A stretch of 64,000 bases of DNA. Source: Erythrobacter sp. (GTDB lineage: Bacteria; Pseudomonadota; Alphaproteobacteria; Sphingomonadales; Sphingomonadaceae). Position 1 is the stretch's first letter. Each line of letters begins with the position of its first letter. Of the stretch, positions 42,415-51,252 are shown one piece after another. The translations under genes and the position numbers were made by a program. The notes below the pieces were generated by a model, which worked only from the letters and a program-made list of their open reading frames with translations, did not search any database and had not been told where the DNA came from. Location of the stretch: contig JAHEBH010000008.1 of assembly GCA_024642335.1 (NCBI GenBank), forward strand, positions 1-64,000, written 5' to 3'.

Positions 42415-43116
42415 TCAGGATGCCGGCGTCTGAAGCCAGCGGGTTATTGCCTCGTTGACGGCAGCGGGTGCTTCCAACTGGATCATGTGTCCAGCCCCCG
42501 GTACGACAACGAATTGCGAATTTGTGATGCGCGAAGCGATGGCCTCGTGCTGTTCGGGCGGTGCCCAGCCGTCCAGCGCTCCGGTCATGACCAGAGTGGG
42601 GCAGGCGATTTGCGGTAACAGCGTTTCGACTTCCGGGCGGGACACCAGCGCATTTATCTGGGCATCGAAAACTGCCTGTCCCATCGACAGGCACATGTCC
42701 CGCAGCGGCGCATAGACCTGCGCATTGTTGCGGTTGTGTGCGGCGACCATGGGCGGCAGCCAGTGATCTACCAGTGCCTCAAAGCCCTGTTCGTGGCCGA
42801 TGGCCTTTAGCGTCTCGCGGCTTTCCGGCTCGCCGGCGCCCAGCGGATGCACACCGGTGGAGACCAGCGCCAGGCGGCGGACGCGATCGGGTGCCAGACG
42901 AAAAACCTCCAGCGCGACTCGTCCGCCCATCGAATGGCCGAACAGGTCGAAACGATCTGCGCCCAGCCTGTCAGCATCGTCCAGGGCGATTCGCGCCATC
43001 CCTTCCAGCGAATCGGCCAGACCATAGGAATTAACCGCATGCGAACCTTCAAAGGCCGCGGTTTGCGGCGCATAGATGCGCGCATCGCAGATCAGGCCTG
43101 GAAGGAAAATCAGCAT
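42415..43116 (-). CDS. Alpha/beta hydrolase
   Basis: 233 residues. FGHSMGG is the nucleophile elbow, TGALDGWAPPEQH gives the acid and GAGHMIQLE the His. The opening MLIFLPGLICDARIY resembles small esterases of the MhpC/BioH-like group. Cytosolic. It is the first gene of the minus-strand operon with the O-demethylase, divergent from metF. The start has only a weak ribosome binding site. It may release methoxylated aromatic acids from esters; unproven. Confidence 0.82.
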   Translation of the reverse strand: MLIFLPGLICDARIYAPQTAAFEGSHAVNSYGLADSLEGMARIALDDADRLGADRFDLFGHSMGGRVALEVFRLAPDRVRRLALVSTGVHPLGAGEPESRETLKAIGHEQGFEALVDHWLPPMVAAHNRNNAQVYAPLRDMCLSMGQAVFDAQINALVSRPEVETLLPQIACPTLVMTGALDGWAPPEQHEAIASRITNSQFVVVPGAGHMIQLEAPAAVNEAITRWLQTPAS

Positions 43117-43150
43117 GGAAACGGAAAGACTCGCCCTGTTATTCGCTCTT

Positions 43151-43179
43151 ATGAAAATTTCATCTATACGAATAATTCG
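43151..43179. promoter_or_regulatory. Palindrome-rich divergent promoter region, candidate IclR operator
   Basis: Three overlapping symmetric elements: ATGAAA-A-TTTCAT (43151-43163), ATTTC-ATCTATAC-GAATA (43157-43174, the motif shared with 38942) and CGAAT-A-ATTCG (43169-43179). They lie between the alpha/beta hydrolase-ligM operon and the metF-folD operon, so one regulator could control both. Confidence 0.5.
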
Positions 43180-43271
43180 CGTTGCGCTAGGGGCTTTCTA
43201 AACCCGCCCTACGGGCGCTAAGGCCCGTCCCCGAACGGAAATGGGCGAGAGAGCCGAGAGGAGATGATTCG

Positions 43272-44144
43272 ATGAGCTATGCAGCGATCCACCCCAATTG
43301 GGAAAAGAACCCCGAAAACATGGTGGACGGCTATTCGCTGGAAATGACGGCAAAGGAGATCGAGGGCGTCAGGGAAGCTGCGTCGCTGATCCGTCCGGGA
43401 ACGCAAGTTGCCGTTACCTTCCTGCCGGGCGAAACGCTGGAACAGCGTATCGAAGCTGCCGTGCTGGTCCGCGAACTGGGCTTCGAACCGATCGTCCACC
43501 TTTCCGCCCGCCGCATCGAGAGCGAAGAACAGCTCGACTGGTACCTGGGCGAAATCACCAGCAAGGCCGGCGTGAAGCGCGTCTTCATCATCGCCGGTGA
43601 CCCGCCCGAAGCCGAAGGTCCCTATTGGGATTCGCTGCAGATCATCGAAACCGGCCTGCTGGAAAAACACGGCATCGAGATCGTCGGCGTCGGCGGCCAC
43701 CCCGAAGGCCACCCGAACAACACGCCTGCCGAACTGTGGGACTGGATGGAACGCAAGATCGCTGCCGTCCGCGCCCATGGCATGACACCGCTGGTCGTCA
43801 CCCAGTTCGCATTCGATGACGATGCTATCGTCGAATGGCTCGCCGAAATGCGCAAGCGCAACATCGATGTCCCCGTCCGCCTTGGCGTTCCCGGCCCGGC
43901 CGGCATCAAGCGCCTGCTCGGCTTTGCCAAGCGTTGCGGCGTGGGCGCATCTGCCAGCGTGATGAAGAAGTACGGCATCAGCCTGACCAACCTCATCGGC
44001 AGTGCCGGCCCCGACAAGCTGGTGGACTCGCTCAACAGCAAGCTGGGCGAAGCACACGGCCGGGTCCGCCTGCACTTCTATCCTTTCGGTGCGCTCACCG
44101 CGTCCGCCGAATGGATCAACAAGTACCACGCCAAGCACAGCTGA
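43272..44144 (+). CDS. metF: Methylenetetrahydrofolate reductase
   Basis: 290 residues of the MetF family, a flavin-dependent TIM barrel. Recognisable are TFLPGETLEQRI, VHLSARRI, VFIIAGDPPEAEGPYWDS, VGGHPEGHPN, TQFAFDDD and the LHFYPFG end. It interconverts 5-methyl- and 5,10-methylene-tetrahydrofolate. Next to the O-demethylase it should run in the oxidising direction, regenerating methylene-THF from the methyl group taken off aromatics, as described for SYK-6. ATG follows GAGGAG. Divergent from the ligM operon and followed by folD after 30 bases. Confidence 0.9.
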   Translation: MSYAAIHPNWEKNPENMVDGYSLEMTAKEIEGVREAASLIRPGTQVAVTFLPGETLEQRIEAAVLVRELGFEPIVHLSARRIESEEQLDWYLGEITSKAGVKRVFIIAGDPPEAEGPYWDSLQIIETGLLEKHGIEIVGVGGHPEGHPNNTPAELWDWMERKIAAVRAHGMTPLVVTQFAFDDDAIVEWLAEMRKRNIDVPVRLGVPGPAGIKRLLGFAKRCGVGASASVMKKYGISLTNLIGSAGPDKLVDSLNSKLGEAHGRVRLHFYPFGALTASAEWINKYHAKHS

Positions 44145-44174
44145 GCGGCCTCGCGCCCCGGACAGGAAGACAAC

Positions 44175-45107
44175 ATGGCCGATATCATTGATGGCCGCGC
44201 CATAGCGCGCCAGCTTGACGAGAAGACCAAGGCACAAGTCGACGAGATGATCGCCGCCGGGATGACTCGTCCCGGTCTGGTGGTGATCCTGGTGGGTGAG
44301 GACGGCGCGAGCCAGGTTTATGTCCGCCGCAAGATCAAGGCCTGCGAAAAGGTCGGCATCAACTCGATCGAGCATCGCCTTCCTGCCGATACCAGCCAGG
44401 AAGACCTGCTGGCCCTGATCGACAAGCTCAACAAGGATCCCGAGGTACACGGCATCCTTTGCCAGGTCCCCCTGCCCGAACATATCGATACGCGCCTGGT
44501 GCTGCGTTCGATCAGCCCGGAGAAGGACGTCGACGGCTTCCACCCGGTCAATGTCGGCCGGCTGTCGACCGGAACCGGCGGCATCGTGCCCTGCACGCCG
44601 CTGGGGGTGATGATCCTGCTGCAGAGCGTGATCGACGATTTCGTTGGCAAGGATGCGGTGGTAATCGGCAAGTCCAACATCGTCGGCAAGCCGGTGGCAA
44701 ACCTTCTGCTCGATGCCGAATGCACCGTCACCGTCACGCATATCTACACCCACGGCCTGCCCGAAATCGCCCGCAAGGCGGATATCATCGTGGCGGCCGC
44801 CGGTGCTCCCGAGCTGGTCAAGGGTGACTGGGTAAAGCCCGGCGCCGTGATCATCGACGTCGGCATTACCCGTATCATGGGCGATGACGGCAAGGAGAAG
44901 CTGGTGGGCGACGTCGCCTTCGACGAATGCCAGCATGCCAAGGCCATCACCCCAGTCCCCGGAGGCGTGGGCCCGATGACGATTGCCTGCCTGCTGGCCA
45001 ATACGGTACAAGCCGCAAAAGCCTTGCAAAGCAACGGCGCCAGGGACGATCATTATCACGACGCACCCTCGCGCAGCATGTTCACAAAGGCTGCCACAAA
45101 CGCCTAG
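44175..45107 (+). CDS. folD: Bifunctional methylene-THF dehydrogenase / methenyl-THF cyclohydrolase
   Basis: 310 residues. [14 protein letters not shown] carries the catalytic Lys, and [26 protein letters not shown] and [18 protein letters not shown] are family signatures. It turns methylene-THF into 10-formyl-THF with production of NADPH. Placed after metF, it continues the oxidation of aromatic-derived methyl groups. The C-terminus extends about 15 residues past the usual end ([20 protein letters not shown]). Eleven bases separate it from the monooxygenase gene. The fhs/ligH-type ligase of the SYK-6 pathway is not in the window. Confidence 0.92.
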   Translation: MADIIDGRAIARQLDEKTKAQVDEMIAAGMTRPGLVVILVGEDGASQVYVRRKIKACEKVGINSIEHRLPADTSQEDLLALIDKLNKDPEVHGILCQVPLPEHIDTRLVLRSISPEKDVDGFHPVNVGRLSTGTGGIVPCTPLGVMILLQSVIDDFVGKDAVVIGKSNIVGKPVANLLLDAECTVTVTHIYTHGLPEIARKADIIVAAAGAPELVKGDWVKPGAVIIDVGITRIMGDDGKEKLVGDVAFDECQHAKAITPVPGGVGPMTIACLLANTVQAAKALQSNGARDDHYHDAPSRSMFTKAATNA

Positions 45108-45118
45108 GACAAGGACTT

Positions 45119-46585
45119 ATGACCGGCCCCGACCATGACATCTTGATCATCGGGGCCGGCATATCCGGCATCTCCATGGCGGCGCACCTGGGCATGATCT
45201 GCCCTGACAAGAGCTACGCCATTTACGAACGCCGCCAGCAGATTGGCGGGACATGGGACCTGTTCCGCTACCCCGGAGTGCGGTCGGACAGCGACATGCA
45301 CACGCTGGGCTTCGCTTTCGAGCCGTGGCGGCATGAAGATGCCATCGCCGACGGCCCCAATATCCTCGAATATCTCAACCGTATCGCCGATGAGCGCGGC
45401 ATTCGCGGTCATGTCCGTTTCGGTCATGAAGTGCTGACCGCCGACTGGGATTCGGATCGCTCGCACTGGAAGGTGACCGCCCGCACCGATGACGGAAGTG
45501 AGACGGTTACGACCTGCCGCTGGCTCTATTTCGCGTCCGGCTATTACGATTACGACAGTCCGCATGACGCACAGCTGCCGGGGATCGAGGAATTCGGCGG
45601 ACAGGTAGTGCACCCGCAGTTCTGGCCGCAGGACCTCGATTATGCGGACAAGAAGGTAGTCGTCGTCGGTTCGGGTGCGACTGCCGTCACCATCGTCCCG
45701 GCAATGGCCGACAAGGCCGCCCATGTCACTATGCTGCAGCGGACACCCACCTGGATGGCTGCCGGCCCGCGGCAGGACAAGTGGAACCAGCGCTTCCTGC
45801 GCTGGCTGCCGGAGAAATGGGCCTATTGGCTGACGCGGCAAAAGAACATCGCGCTGCGCAGTTACTTCTTCAATCTCTCGCGCCGCAACCCGCAGAAGCT
45901 GGCGGAGATGCTGCGCGGCATGCTGAAGGAGCATCTCGGCGATAAATATTCGCAAGAGAATTTCGAACCGCCATACAATCCCTGGCAGCAGCGCCTCTGC
46001 CTGGTGCCGGAGGGCGACTTGTTCGAGGCGGTGAAGAGCGGCAGGGCCGATGTTGTAACCGGCCATATCGCGGGCTTCGATGCAGGCGGCGTGAAGCTGG
46101 CATCGGGCAAGCATCTTCCCGCCGATATCGTCGTTACCGCCACCGGCTTGCGGCTGGTGCTGTCGGGAAAGGTCGCCATCTCGATGGACGGACAGAAGGT
46201 CGATTTCACCCGCCATTTCTTCTATCGCGGCACGATGTTCTCCAACATTCCGAACATGTCGGTCGTCTTCGGCTATCTCAATGCCAGCTGGACCTTGCGC
46301 GCGGACTGCAATGCCCGCTTCACCGCCGAAGTGCTCAAGCACATGGGCGACACCGGCGCCACCATCGCCATTCCCGAGCTTGCCGCGGAGGATGAGCCGG
46401 AGGCCGTGGATCCGTGGGACTACACATCGGGCTACCTCGACCGGGCGAAAGCCATGATGCCCAAGAGCGCCGCCGAGCGCCCGTGGTGCCTGGCGCATGA
46501 TTATCTCGCCGACCGCAGGGACTTCCGCCAGCGGCCCGTTGCCGACGGCGTGCTGCGTTTCCGGCAGCATGGGCCGATCGCATGA
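45119..46585 (+). CDS. Flavin monooxygenase, Baeyer-Villiger type (EthA-like)
   Basis: 488 residues. The first FAD loop is GAGISGISMA; the Baeyer-Villiger fingerprint FxGxxxHxxxWP is exact at 159-170 (FGGQVVHPQFWP); the NADPH loop is GSGATAVTIVPAMAD, followed by QRTPTWM. These features resemble EthA-type enzymes, which insert oxygen next to ketones. ATG at 45119 follows AGGACAAGGACT. Its stop overlaps the next start by ATGA. In this setting an aryl ketone such as acetovanillone or a dimer ketone is a candidate substrate; no direct evidence. Confidence 0.88.
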   Translation: MTGPDHDILIIGAGISGISMAAHLGMICPDKSYAIYERRQQIGGTWDLFRYPGVRSDSDMHTLGFAFEPWRHEDAIADGPNILEYLNRIADERGIRGHVRFGHEVLTADWDSDRSHWKVTARTDDGSETVTTCRWLYFASGYYDYDSPHDAQLPGIEEFGGQVVHPQFWPQDLDYADKKVVVVGSGATAVTIVPAMADKAAHVTMLQRTPTWMAAGPRQDKWNQRFLRWLPEKWAYWLTRQKNIALRSYFFNLSRRNPQKLAEMLRGMLKEHLGDKYSQENFEPPYNPWQQRLCLVPEGDLFEAVKSGRADVVTGHIAGFDAGGVKLASGKHLPADIVVTATGLRLVLSGKVAISMDGQKVDFTRHFFYRGTMFSNIPNMSVVFGYLNASWTLRADCNARFTAEVLKHMGDTGATIAIPELAAEDEPEAVDPWDYTSGYLDRAKAMMPKSAAERPWCLAHDYLADRRDFRQRPVADGVLRFRQHGPIA

Positions 46586-47346
46586 CGACTTCCGGAAAAA
46601 TATGGACCGCCGCCCTTGCCGTGATCGGGGACGAGATTCTCTCCGGTCGCACGCATGACAGGAACATCGCCCAGATCGCCAGCTGGCTGCAGGTGCAGGG
46701 CATCCGCCTCACCGAAGTGCGCGTGGTGGCGGACGACATGGATGCGATTGCCGAGGCGGTGAATGCGCTGCGCAGCAAGTATGACTACCTCTTCACCACC
46801 GGCGGCATCGGCCCCACGCATGATGATATCACCGTCGATGCCGTGGCCCAGGCGCTGGGCGTGCCCGTGGTCGTCCACCCCGAGGCGCGGGCGATGCTGG
46901 AGGATTATTACAGGGACCGGCCCGGCGGCCTCACCGATGCCCGCCTGCGCATGGCCCGCGTGCCCGAAGGTGCAACCCTGATCCCCAACCGCATGTCCGG
47001 CGCGCCCGGCATCAAGCATGGCAATATCCATTTGATGGCGGGGGTTCCCACCATCACCGCGCAAATGCTCGATGCACTCACCGGCACGCTCGAAGGCGGG
47101 GCGCCGCTGATCAGCGAGACGATCGGCGGATACATCCTTGAAAGCGAAGTCGCCGACATATTGCGCGAGATCGAGAAGATGCATGAAGGCTGCCAGATCG
47201 GCTCCTACCCCTTCTTCCGCGAGGGCAAGACGGGCGCCAACCTCGTCATCCGCTCGACCGATGCCGAACTGCTGGCCAACTGCGTCGATGCCCTGATCCA
47301 GGCGCTCGAAGAGGCAGGAAACGACGTCACACCCGGCGGGATTTAA
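46582..47346 (+). CDS. CinA N-terminal / molybdopterin-binding domain protein
   Basis: 254 residues. GDEILSGRTHDRNIAQIASWLQ and FTTGGIGPTHDDIT identify the MoCF/CinA N-terminal domain, which in other proteins acts on ADP-ribose or pyridine nucleotides. The C-terminal NMN deamidase domain of full CinA is absent. It overlaps the monooxygenase stop by four bases (ATGA), so it is translated with it; pyridine nucleotide repair for an NADPH-using enzyme is a possible reason. The stop overlaps the convergent GH2 stop in TTAA. Confidence 0.87.
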   Translation: MTTSGKIWTAALAVIGDEILSGRTHDRNIAQIASWLQVQGIRLTEVRVVADDMDAIAEAVNALRSKYDYLFTTGGIGPTHDDITVDAVAQALGVPVVVHPEARAMLEDYYRDRPGGLTDARLRMARVPEGATLIPNRMSGAPGIKHGNIHLMAGVPTITAQMLDALTGTLEGGAPLISETIGGYILESEVADILREIEKMHEGCQIGSYPFFREGKTGANLVIRSTDAELLANCVDALIQALEEAGNDVTPGGI

Positions 47347-49214
47347 TCTCCTCTCCTTTCCGCGTACCAATCGGCCAGTACAGCGAAGGCCAGCTTGCGC
47401 TCACCGAGCGGCCCGATCAGGCCCTTGCGGTTCCAGCCGTCCTGCACATCGGGCAATTGCCGCCGGGGCGAGCGGAAATCCTTCAATATCCACGGCGACA
47501 ATCCCGCCAGCGTGGGAATGCCTTCCGCCATTTCCAGCGTGTTGCGATAATAGGCTGCCTGGTATTCCTCGGTGAACTTGATCGGCTCAACGCCCTCGCC
47601 CGCGAATAGCCCCGGCTGCGCGCCCGCGCCCAGCTCGGAAAAGACAAGCGGCCGGCCCAAAGGCACGTCCCAGCCGATGCGCGGCACATCCGCCGGGCGA
47701 TCCGGACCGTACCAGCCATTGTAGGTGTTGACCGCCAGCACATCGAGATGCTCGGCCAGCGGATCGACAAGCCGCATCATGGGCCGTTCTCCGCTGTCGT
47801 CCCGCTCGGTCAGCAGCGCCGCGCTTACCAGACGCTGCGGATCGAGCGAGCGCGTATCGGCCACCAGTTGCGCCATGAAGGCATTGCGCGCCTCGCTGAC
47901 GGGCGTCTCGTTGCCCACGCTCCAGATCACGATGCTGGCGCGGTTGCGATCGCGTAGGATATTCTCGGCCAGCATCGTGCGGGCGTGGGCGAGCACATCC
48001 GTATCCTCCCATGCGATACGCCAGTAAACGGGGATCTCGCTCCACACGAGCAGGCCCAATTCGTCCGCCGCACGGACCATGGCATCGCCATGCGGATAAT
48101 GCGCCAGGCGCACGAAATTGCCGTTGAGATCATCCTTCACGATGGCGAGCAATGCGCGCGCAGCCTGCGGCGTCATATTGCGCGCGGGACTATCGCCCAG
48201 CTCCTCCTCATGCAGGCTGATGCCGCGCAGGAACACCGGCTGGCCATTGAGCAGGACCTGCGATCCGCGCGTGGCAATGGTGCGGAAGCCCACGCGGTCG
48301 CGCCAGATATCATCGCCAATGCGCACCGACACATCGTAGAGCTGCGGCTTGCCCGGCTGCCACAATTGCAGGTTTGCCGGAGCTGCGATCTCGCCCGCCA
48401 ATCGTCCTGCATCATCGGCCCGCAGGCGCAATTCGACACCCAGCCCCCTGATCGCCAGATCGACCGTCGCACCGGCAGACTGCGGCCCGTCGAGCGCAAT
48501 ATCGAAGGCAATCGTGCCGTCATTCGTCAGGCGGAGCCAGGCATCGTCGACATAGGTCTGCGGCACCTCGATCAGGCTGACAGGCCGGGTGATCCCGCCA
48601 TAGGTCTCCCAATCGGTGACGGGCGGCGGCACGTCCGCATCATCGCGGATCGAATCCACGCCCAGCACCAACCTGTTGCCCTCTGCGCGCAGCAGGCCGG
48701 TCACTTCGAAGGCAAAGGGGGTGAAGCCGCCTTCGTGCCGCCCGAGGAACTGCCCGTTGAGCCAGACTTCGGCAGCATAATTCACCGCGCCAAAGCGCAG
48801 GAACTGCCGCTCGCCTTCGCCCGGTGCTACATCGAAGCGGCGCTGGTACCAGACGAGGCCCTGATAATGGCGCATCTCGGGCGCATGCGTCAGCCAGCTG
48901 GAGGGCAGCGTGGCACGCGGGGCGCGGTCCATGTCATATTCGTAGAGCGCCAGCGGATCGGCGCGGCGCGCGGCCTCGACATCCACATCGTCATAGCGGC
49001 GGTGCCCCGTTCCCGCCGCCCCGCCATGAAAGCCCGCCATGCCATCGCGATAGGGATCGATGGAGTATGTCCATTCGCCCGACAGGTCCTGCCCGCCGCG
49101 CATATCCGCCGCCGCCAGCACCGGTCCATCGGGCAAGACCTGCGCCTGCGCAGCGCCCCCATGCAGCAGCGCCAAATGCAGCATCGCCGCCGCAATCATA
49201 CCCAGCATCCGCAT
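47343..49214 (-). CDS. Glycoside hydrolase family 2 protein, secreted
   Basis: 623 residues with a signal peptide ending AAQAQ. The domain order is jelly-roll sugar-binding (about residues 45-190), immunoglobulin-like sandwich, then TIM barrel. The acid/base is E436 (SVGNETPVSEA) and the nucleophile E527 (FSELGAG), as in beta-galactosidases and beta-glucuronidases. ATG at 49214 follows GGAAGGAGAG; the ORF-track start is 68 codons too long. Substrate is unknown; removing sugars from plant phenolic glycosides would fit the region. Confidence 0.88.
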   Translation of the reverse strand: MRMLGMIAAAMLHLALLHGGAAQAQVLPDGPVLAAADMRGGQDLSGEWTYSIDPYRDGMAGFHGGAAGTGHRRYDDVDVEAARRADPLALYEYDMDRAPRATLPSSWLTHAPEMRHYQGLVWYQRRFDVAPGEGERQFLRFGAVNYAAEVWLNGQFLGRHEGGFTPFAFEVTGLLRAEGNRLVLGVDSIRDDADVPPPVTDWETYGGITRPVSLIEVPQTYVDDAWLRLTNDGTIAFDIALDGPQSAGATVDLAIRGLGVELRLRADDAGRLAGEIAAPANLQLWQPGKPQLYDVSVRIGDDIWRDRVGFRTIATRGSQVLLNGQPVFLRGISLHEEELGDSPARNMTPQAARALLAIVKDDLNGNFVRLAHYPHGDAMVRAADELGLLVWSEIPVYWRIAWEDTDVLAHARTMLAENILRDRNRASIVIWSVGNETPVSEARNAFMAQLVADTRSLDPQRLVSAALLTERDDSGERPMMRLVDPLAEHLDVLAVNTYNGWYGPDRPADVPRIGWDVPLGRPLVFSELGAGAQPGLFAGEGVEPIKFTEEYQAAYYRNTLEMAEGIPTLAGLSPWILKDFRSPRRQLPDVQDGWNRKGLIGPLGERKLAFAVLADWYAERRGD

Positions 49215-49269
49215 GTCGATCGCTCTCCTTCCGGGAGAAGCTATGGGGAACAGCCACTGGCGGCAAGCC

Positions 49270-49788
49270 TCAGGCATCATCGCCCTCACTGTCGGTTGAC
49301 GCGAAGCCGCCCGGTTTTGACTGTGACCTTTGGCTACGGCGTCTGGCCTTGCGACCCTCGCGATAGGCGCGGTCGAGCTGCGCGAGCCAGCCGAGAAGCG
49401 CGGAATTCGGGGCCTCACGCACGCTGCCGCAATATTTGCCGCGCCGCATCACCACCCGCCAGCGCCCGCCCAGGATGGCGCGCCACGGCTCTGCCTGTGT
49501 GACCTTTCGCGAACGCTCCTGCTGCGCCGCTGGCACTCTCCGCACACCCGCCACGGCCAGCGCCGCATCCCACGCCGCCGCAAATTCCTCGGCCCCCGGC
49601 TTGCCGCGCAAACGATAGGCCGTCTCGCGCGCCATCCCGACAAACTCCGCCGCTGCCGAGACCGAGCCGGTCTGCGCGAGCATGCCGATGAACTCGGCCT
49701 GCCTCAGCGGTGTCCAGCCGTCAGCACGCGCGCGGACCGGGACGGGAGTGAACGGCGGGATGCGACGGGGCGGTTGAAAGCGGGCCAT
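49270..49788 (-). CDS. Small basic HTH-like protein of unknown function
   Basis: 172 residues. The segment RQAEFIGMLAQTGSVSAAAEFVGMARETAYRLRGKPGAEEFAAAW (about residues 29-73) reads as a helix-turn-helix followed by a helix, like homeodomain-type HTHs. The C-terminal half is rich in Arg and Lys (REGRKARRRSQRSQSK) and ends acidic. A DNA-binding role is likely. Similar uncharacterised proteins are common in Erythrobacteraceae, from general impression. It stands alone between the GH2 gene and rplA. Confidence 0.6.
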   Translation of the reverse strand: MARFQPPRRIPPFTPVPVRARADGWTPLRQAEFIGMLAQTGSVSAAAEFVGMARETAYRLRGKPGAEEFAAAWDAALAVAGVRRVPAAQQERSRKVTQAEPWRAILGGRWRVVMRRGKYCGSVREAPNSALLGWLAQLDRAYREGRKARRRSQRSQSKPGGFASTDSEGDDA

Positions 49789-49838
49789 GCTGCGCGGCTA
49801 GGCGTGGTTGAGGCCTGTAGGAAAGCAATCCCGGGAAT

Positions 49839-49863
49839 GTCCGCTAACGGCCCGCTTGCGGAC
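49839..49863. repeat. GTCCGC-N13-GCGGAC hairpin repeat, copy 1
   Basis: Arms GTCCGC and GCGGAC enclose 13 bases. It is one of three related elements at 49839, 52048 and 55119, all around the rplA-to-nusG section. It lies just past the rplA terminator. Confidence 0.6.
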
Positions 49864-49870
49864 AATAGAA

Positions 49871-49900
49871 AAGGGCTGGTGGATCGCTCCACCAGCCCTT
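49871..49900 (-). terminator. Intrinsic terminator of rplKA
   Basis: AAGGGCTGGTGGA and TCCACCAGCCCTT form a 13-bp stem with a four-base loop. Read on the minus strand it is followed by TTTTC, and it lies 28 bases past the rplA stop. Confidence 0.87.
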
Positions 49901-49927
49901 CTTGTTGCGTTGGACCAGCTGGAAGGC

Positions 49928-50620
49928 TTAGGCCCCCTCAACCTCTGCCAGGTCCACCTTCAGGCCGGGGCCCATCGTGCTGGTCAGCGAGATCTTCTTG
50001 ACATACTTGCCCTTGGCGCCCGAAGGCTTGGCCTTCACCACGGCGCCGGTCAGCGCCTGGAAGTTCGCCTTCAGTGCAGCATCGTCGAAAGACAGCTTGC
50101 CGATGCCGGAGTGGATGATGCCCAGCTTCTCCACGCGGAATTCGACCTGGCCGCCCTTGGCGTCCTTCACGGCCTGCTCCACGTTCGGAGTGACGGTGCC
50201 CAGCTTCGGGTTCGGCATCAGGCCCTTGGGACCCAGCACCTTGCCGAGGCGGCCGACGACACCCATCATGTCCGGCGTGGCGATCACGCGGTCATAATCG
50301 AGATTGCCGGCCTGCATGTCTTCCATCAGGTCCTCGGCGCCGACCTTGTCGGCACCTGCCTTGAGCGCCTTTTCGGCGTTGTCGCCGCGGGCGAAAACCG
50401 CAACCTTGACGTCCTTGCCGGTGCCCGAAGGCAGCGAGACCATGCCGCGCACCATCTGGTCGGCGTGACGCGGGTCAACACCCAGGTTCATCGCGACTTC
50501 AACGGTCTCGTCGAACTTGGCCTTGTGCTCGCGCAGCAGGGCCAGGGCTTCGTCCACCGTGTAGAGCTTCTCGCCATCGAGAGTGCCGAGCGTCTTCTGC
50601 TTCTTGGTCAACTTTGCCAT
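49928..50620 (-). CDS. rplA: Ribosomal protein L1 (uL1)
   Basis: 230 residues, full length. [53 protein letters not shown] and MGPGLKVDL are standard. L1 forms the mobile L1 stalk on 23S rRNA and, in many bacteria, represses its own operon. The gene follows rplK by four bases and ends at a strong terminator. The downstream rplJ-rplL genes of the usual cluster are not adjacent here. Confidence 0.97.
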   Translation of the reverse strand: MAKLTKKQKTLGTLDGEKLYTVDEALALLREHKAKFDETVEVAMNLGVDPRHADQMVRGMVSLPSGTGKDVKVAVFARGDNAEKALKAGADKVGAEDLMEDMQAGNLDYDRVIATPDMMGVVGRLGKVLGPKGLMPNPKLGTVTPNVEQAVKDAKGGQVEFRVEKLGIIHSGIGKLSFDDAALKANFQALTGAVVKAKPSGAKGKYVKKISLTSTMGPGLKVDLAEVEGA

Positions 50621-50624
50621 GTGC

Positions 50625-51056
50625 TTAGCCCTCCACCACTTCGAGGCCCATCGAACGGGCAGAGCCTTCGATGATCTTCATGGCCTGATCGATATCGTTC
50701 GCGTTAAGATCGGCCATCTTGGTTTCGGCGATCTCGCGCACCTGGCTCTTCGTCACCTTGCCGGCCACAACCTTGCCCGGCTCCTTGGAGGCGGACTTCA
50801 GCTTGGCGGCCTTCTTCAAGAGGAAGCTGGCAGGCGGGGTCTTGGTGATGAAGGTGAAGCTGCGATCGGCATAGACCGTGATCTTCGTCGGGATCGGCAT
50901 GCCCTTTTCCAGGCTTTCGGTCGCGGCGTTGAAGGCCTTGCAGAATTCCATGATGTTCACGCCGCGCTGGCCCAGGGCCGGGCCGATCGGCGGGGACGGG
51001 GTTGCAGAGCCCGCGGCCACCTGCAAATTGATATAGCCGTCAATTTTCTTGGCCAT
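50625..51056 (-). CDS. rplK: Ribosomal protein L11 (uL11)
   Basis: 143 residues, full length. [35 protein letters not shown] and [19 protein letters not shown] are diagnostic. L11 binds the GTPase-associated centre of 23S rRNA and supports the stringent response. It is normally directly downstream of nusG; here about 4.2 kb containing two unrelated genes separate them, so it must have its own promoter in 51057-51252. Confidence 0.97.
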   Translation of the reverse strand: MAKKIDGYINLQVAAGSATPSPPIGPALGQRGVNIMEFCKAFNAATESLEKGMPIPTKITVYADRSFTFITKTPPASFLLKKAAKLKSASKEPGKVVAGKVTKSQVREIAETKMADLNANDIDQAMKIIEGSARSMGLEVVEG

Positions 51057-51252
51057 AAGACCATTCCTTTCTCACTGTTCCCCGGATGCGCTCCGAGGTC
51101 ATGGTTAGCGGTACAAACGGCCCGCTTGACGAGCCTCCCGCATGGATTCCCTTTCGAGAAGGCGCGCGCCTAGTCGAAAGGCGTGCAAAAGGCAAGCGAT
51201 TCACAGGCGTGCGGCTGGTCAAGCCCGCATGGCGGGCATTAGGTCTGTCCGC

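Noticed and set aside
43117-43271. SAM, SAH or cobalamin riboswitch before metF
   Set aside because: Looked for because of the methyl-transfer genes; the region holds short palindromes but no recognisable riboswitch core.
43218-45059. 613-residue minus-strand ORF
   Set aside because: Shadow across metF and folD, both unmistakable.
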